Assembly: GCA_944386965.1 (NCBI GenBank)
Contig: CALXDE010000258.1
Coordinates: 1-7,120 of the forward strand
Direction of reading: 5' to 3'
DNA from: an uncultured Oscillospiraceae bacterium
Lineage (GTDB): Bacteria > Bacillota_A > Clostridia > Oscillospirales > Oscillospiraceae
Length of the DNA stretch: 7,120 nt
Each line of letters begins with the position of its first letter. The stretch's first letter is position 1. This document shows, in pieces, positions 5,392 through 7,120 of this stretch. Under the pieces are notes generated by a model that worked only from the letters and a program-made list of their open reading frames with translations, did not search any database and was not told where the DNA came from. Position numbers and translations under genes: made by a program.

Positions 5392-6576
5392 TCACTGGCC
5401 GGCGCGGACCTTTTGGACGAACCGCTCCAGGCGGGCCATGCCCTCCCGGCACTGCTCCAGGGAGGTGGCGTAGGAGATGCGGACGTTGTTGCGGGCGTGG
5501 GGACCGAACTCGCTGCCCGGCACGCAGGCCACGCCGCACTCCTCCAGGAAGCGGTTGCAGAACTCGTCGCCGTCCATGCCCAGGCAGCTGACGTTGGGGA
5601 AGACATAGAAGGCGGCCTGGGGCTTGTTGCAGGGGATCTGGAGCTTGAGGAAGGCCTCGTAGATCAGCATGCGCCGCTTGTCGAACTCCGCGAGCATGTG
5701 GGGGATCTCGTCCGACTCCCCCTGGAGAGCCGCCAGGGCCGCGTCCTGGGCAAAGCTGGTGGCGCACAGGACGATCTTCTGGTGGCAGCGGATGAGGATG
5801 CGCATAAGGTTCTTGCACGCGGCGATGTAGCCGATGCGGAAGCCGCACATGGAGTAGCTCTTGGAGAAGGAGTGGATGGTCACCGTCCGCTCCCACATGC
5901 CCGGCAGACTGGCAATGGACACGTGGGTGTTCCCGTCGTACAGCACCCGCTCATAGGCCTCGTCGGCCACGACGATGAGGTCGTGCTTGATGCAGATCTC
6001 CGCCAGGCGCTCCAGACTTTCCCGGTCCATCATGGTGCCGGTGGGATTGCTGGGGGAGGTGAGCATCAGCAGGGTGCTGCGGGGGGTGATGCTCCGCTCC
6101 AGGGCCTCCAGATCAAAGCTCCAGTTGTCCTCCTCCAGCAACGGCACATACACCGGCACGGCGTTGGCGATCTTCACCATGCTGTCGTAGGGGGAGTAGC
6201 CCGGGTCGGAGAGGATCACCTCGTCCCCGGCGTCCACCAGGGCCAGGATGGCCGCGGCCATGGCCTCCTCGCCGCCCACGGTGACCATGATCTCCCCGTC
6301 CGGATCGGCGTGGATGCCGTTCTCCCGCTCCAGCTTCTCGGCGATGGCCTTGCGCAGGGGCAGGGTGCCGTAGTTGGAGGTGTAGCGGGTGTTGCCCTTC
6401 TGCAGGGAGGCGCAGGCGGCATCCCGGATGTACTGGGGGGTGACGAAGTCGGGCTGGCCGATCTCGAAGTGGACGATGGACTGGCCCGCCGCCTCCATCT
6501 GGTTGGCCTTCTCCAGCACCCGCCGGATGCCGGTAAAGGTGATGGCTTTCATCTTTTTGGGCTCAAAATCTCGCAT
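5392..6576 (-). CDS. Pyridoxal-phosphate aminotransferase, class I/II (fold type I)
   Basis: This 394-residue cytoplasmic enzyme moves an amino group between an amino acid and a 2-oxoacid such as 2-oxoglutarate. Family signatures are EIGQPDF (38-44), YTSNYG (65-70), SNPTG (176-180) and DEAYE (205-209). The PLP-binding lysine is K239 in SFSKSYSMCGFRIGY (236-250). The substrate carboxylate arginine is R366 in NVRISYA. The length is normal. The start at 6576 is supported by AAGGAGG at 6584-6590, seven bases upstream. Substrate choice (branched-chain, aromatic or alanine-type) cannot be read from the sequence. The downstream buk, ptb and oxidoreductase imply that its 2-oxoacid product is oxidised to an acyl-CoA and then to a carboxylic acid with ATP gain. 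The protein contains 12 cysteines, many for this family, which fits a strict anaerobe. It is not the fold-type IV IlvE branched-chain enzyme. Confidence 0.9.
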   Translation of the reverse strand: MRDFEPKKMKAITFTGIRRVLEKANQMEAAGQSIVHFEIGQPDFVTPQYIRDAACASLQKGNTRYTSNYGTLPLRKAIAEKLERENGIHADPDGEIMVTVGGEEAMAAAILALVDAGDEVILSDPGYSPYDSMVKIANAVPVYVPLLEEDNWSFDLEALERSITPRSTLLMLTSPSNPTGTMMDRESLERLAEICIKHDLIVVADEAYERVLYDGNTHVSIASLPGMWERTVTIHSFSKSYSMCGFRIGYIAACKNLMRILIRCHQKIVLCATSFAQDAALAALQGESDEIPHMLAEFDKRRMLIYEAFLKLQIPCNKPQAAFYVFPNVSCLGMDGDEFCNRFLEECGVACVPGSEFGPHARNNVRISYATSLEQCREGMARLERFVQKVRAGQ

Positions 6577-6605
6577 GATAAACCCTCCTTTTCAGTAGAC
6601 GCGGC

Positions 6606-7120
6606 TCAAGCAGAAGCCTTTTTCTTTTTCCAATAGGGCGTCCCATCCTTGTGCCAGGTGCCAAAGCCCGTCAGCGCGCAGATGATGGTGAAAATGGGAA
6701 CGGTGTAGCAGAGGAACGCGTAGGGGATATAGGCGGCCGTGACCCCCAGCACGCCCATGGTATAGGCGCAGGCTGTGCTCCACGGCACCAGGGGCGCGGC
6801 CACGGTGGTGGTGTCCGCCATGGCCCGGGAGAGGACCTTCCGGTGCAGGTCCATGTCGTCATAGGCCTCCTGGAAGGTGGGGCCGGCCATCACCAGGCCC
6901 AGGACCTGGTTGCCGGAGATGAGGAGAATGAAGTAGCTGTAGATCATGGTGACGAAGACCAGGGCGGAGCGCCGCTTGATCAGGCGCATCAGCCCCTTCT
7001 CCACGAACACCGTCAGCACGCCGCTGGCCTGGAGCGCGCCGCCCATGAGGCTGGCGATGATGACCAGGGCCACGGTGGCCATCATGGAGCTGATGCCGCC
7101 GCGGGTGAGGATGGTGTCCA
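6606..7120 (-). CDS. NhaC-family Na+/H+ antiporter or amino-acid transporter, C-terminal part, truncated by window edge
   Basis: This is the last 170 or so residues of an integral membrane transporter. The frame stays open to the window's right edge, so the start is outside. NhaC-family landmarks are LTRGGISSM near the edge, GGALQASG, SGNQ and LSRAMADTTTVAAPLVPW. The last is followed by a TMGVLG...YIPYA segment. About four or five hydrophobic helices are visible, and the protein ends in a short lysine-rich tail. Full-length relatives are about 450-500 residues. The family includes Na+/H+ antiporters, malate/lactate antiporters (MleN), and members proposed as amino-acid transporters. It sits 29 bases upstream of the aminotransferase on the same strand, so it is probably co-transcribed. 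Its job is either to import the fermented amino acid or to manage Na+/H+ during acid production; the sequence cannot decide. Confidence 0.85.
   Translation of the reverse strand, partial: DTILTRGGISSMMATVALVIIASLMGGALQASGVLTVFVEKGLMRLIKRRSALVFVTMIYSYFILLISGNQVLGLVMAGPTFQEAYDDMDLHRKVLSRAMADTTTVAAPLVPWSTACAYTMGVLGVTAAYIPYAFLCYTVPIFTIICALTGFGTWHKDGTPYWKKKKASA

Noticed and set aside
6577..6605. Possible internal promoter between the NhaC-family gene and the aminotransferase
   Set aside because: The 29-base gap holds a clear ribosome binding site but no recognisable -10/-35 pair, so co-transcription is the simpler reading.
4327..6636. A 769-codon open frame on the plus strand across buk and the aminotransferase
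   Set aside because: It is antisense to two well-supported enzymes. Its product is a low-complexity mix of H, G, V, A and L with no recognisable domain. Long antisense frames of this kind arise from strong G/C bias at third codon positions.
1..7120. CRISPR arrays, tRNA or rRNA genes, insertion sequences, toxin-antitoxin or phage defence genes
   Set aside because: I saw no regularly spaced repeats, tRNA-like folds, transposase motifs or flanking direct repeats. All sequence outside 591-820 is accounted for by metabolic and transport genes.

Overview
The window is GC-rich and tightly packed, with strong AGGAGG-type ribosome binding sites and oxygen-sensitive iron-sulfur enzymes. This suggests a strictly anaerobic, high-GC member of the Clostridia, most likely an Oscillospiraceae-type gut bacterium (relatives of Flavonifractor, Intestinimonas, Lawsonibacter or Oscillibacter). 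The placement is inferred from composition and gene content, not from a database match.

Layout. Positions 1-590 (+) hold the C-terminal part of a sodium:solute symporter (SSS family). Positions 591-820 are a convergent intergenic region with three consecutive hairpins: a rho-independent terminator for the symporter, one for the opposing operon, and a third long perfect stem. From 821 to the right edge everything is on the minus strand and looks like one operon. In transcription order it reads: NhaC-family antiporter or transporter (cut by the right edge), class I PLP aminotransferase, butyrate kinase (buk), phosphate butyryltransferase (ptb), then the delta (ferredoxin), alpha, beta and gamma subunits of a 2-oxoacid:ferredoxin oxidoreductase of the VOR/KOR type. 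Intergenic gaps are 29 bases or fewer, and several genes abut or overlap. The operon's promoter lies beyond position 7120.

How the genes work together (inference from known families). The aminotransferase turns an amino acid into its 2-oxoacid. The four-subunit oxidoreductase decarboxylates this oxidatively to an acyl-CoA and reduces ferredoxin. Ptb exchanges CoA for phosphate, and Buk transfers the acyl phosphate to ADP, releasing a carboxylic acid and ATP. This is a complete oxidative amino-acid fermentation branch (Stickland type) with substrate-level phosphorylation. Branched-chain amino acids giving isobutyrate, isovalerate or 2-methylbutyrate are the best guess, but the true substrate cannot be read from sequence. 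The logic parallels the Bacillus subtilis ptb-bcd-buk-lpdV-bkd operon, with leucine dehydrogenase replaced by an aminotransferase and the lipoamide-dependent dehydrogenase replaced by a ferredoxin-dependent enzyme. The NhaC-family protein may import the amino acid or balance Na+/H+.

I did not find an unknown defence or mobile system. The points most worth following are the operon as a metabolic unit, unusual residues in the alpha subunit and in Buk that may mark a different acyl substrate, and the triple-hairpin boundary.
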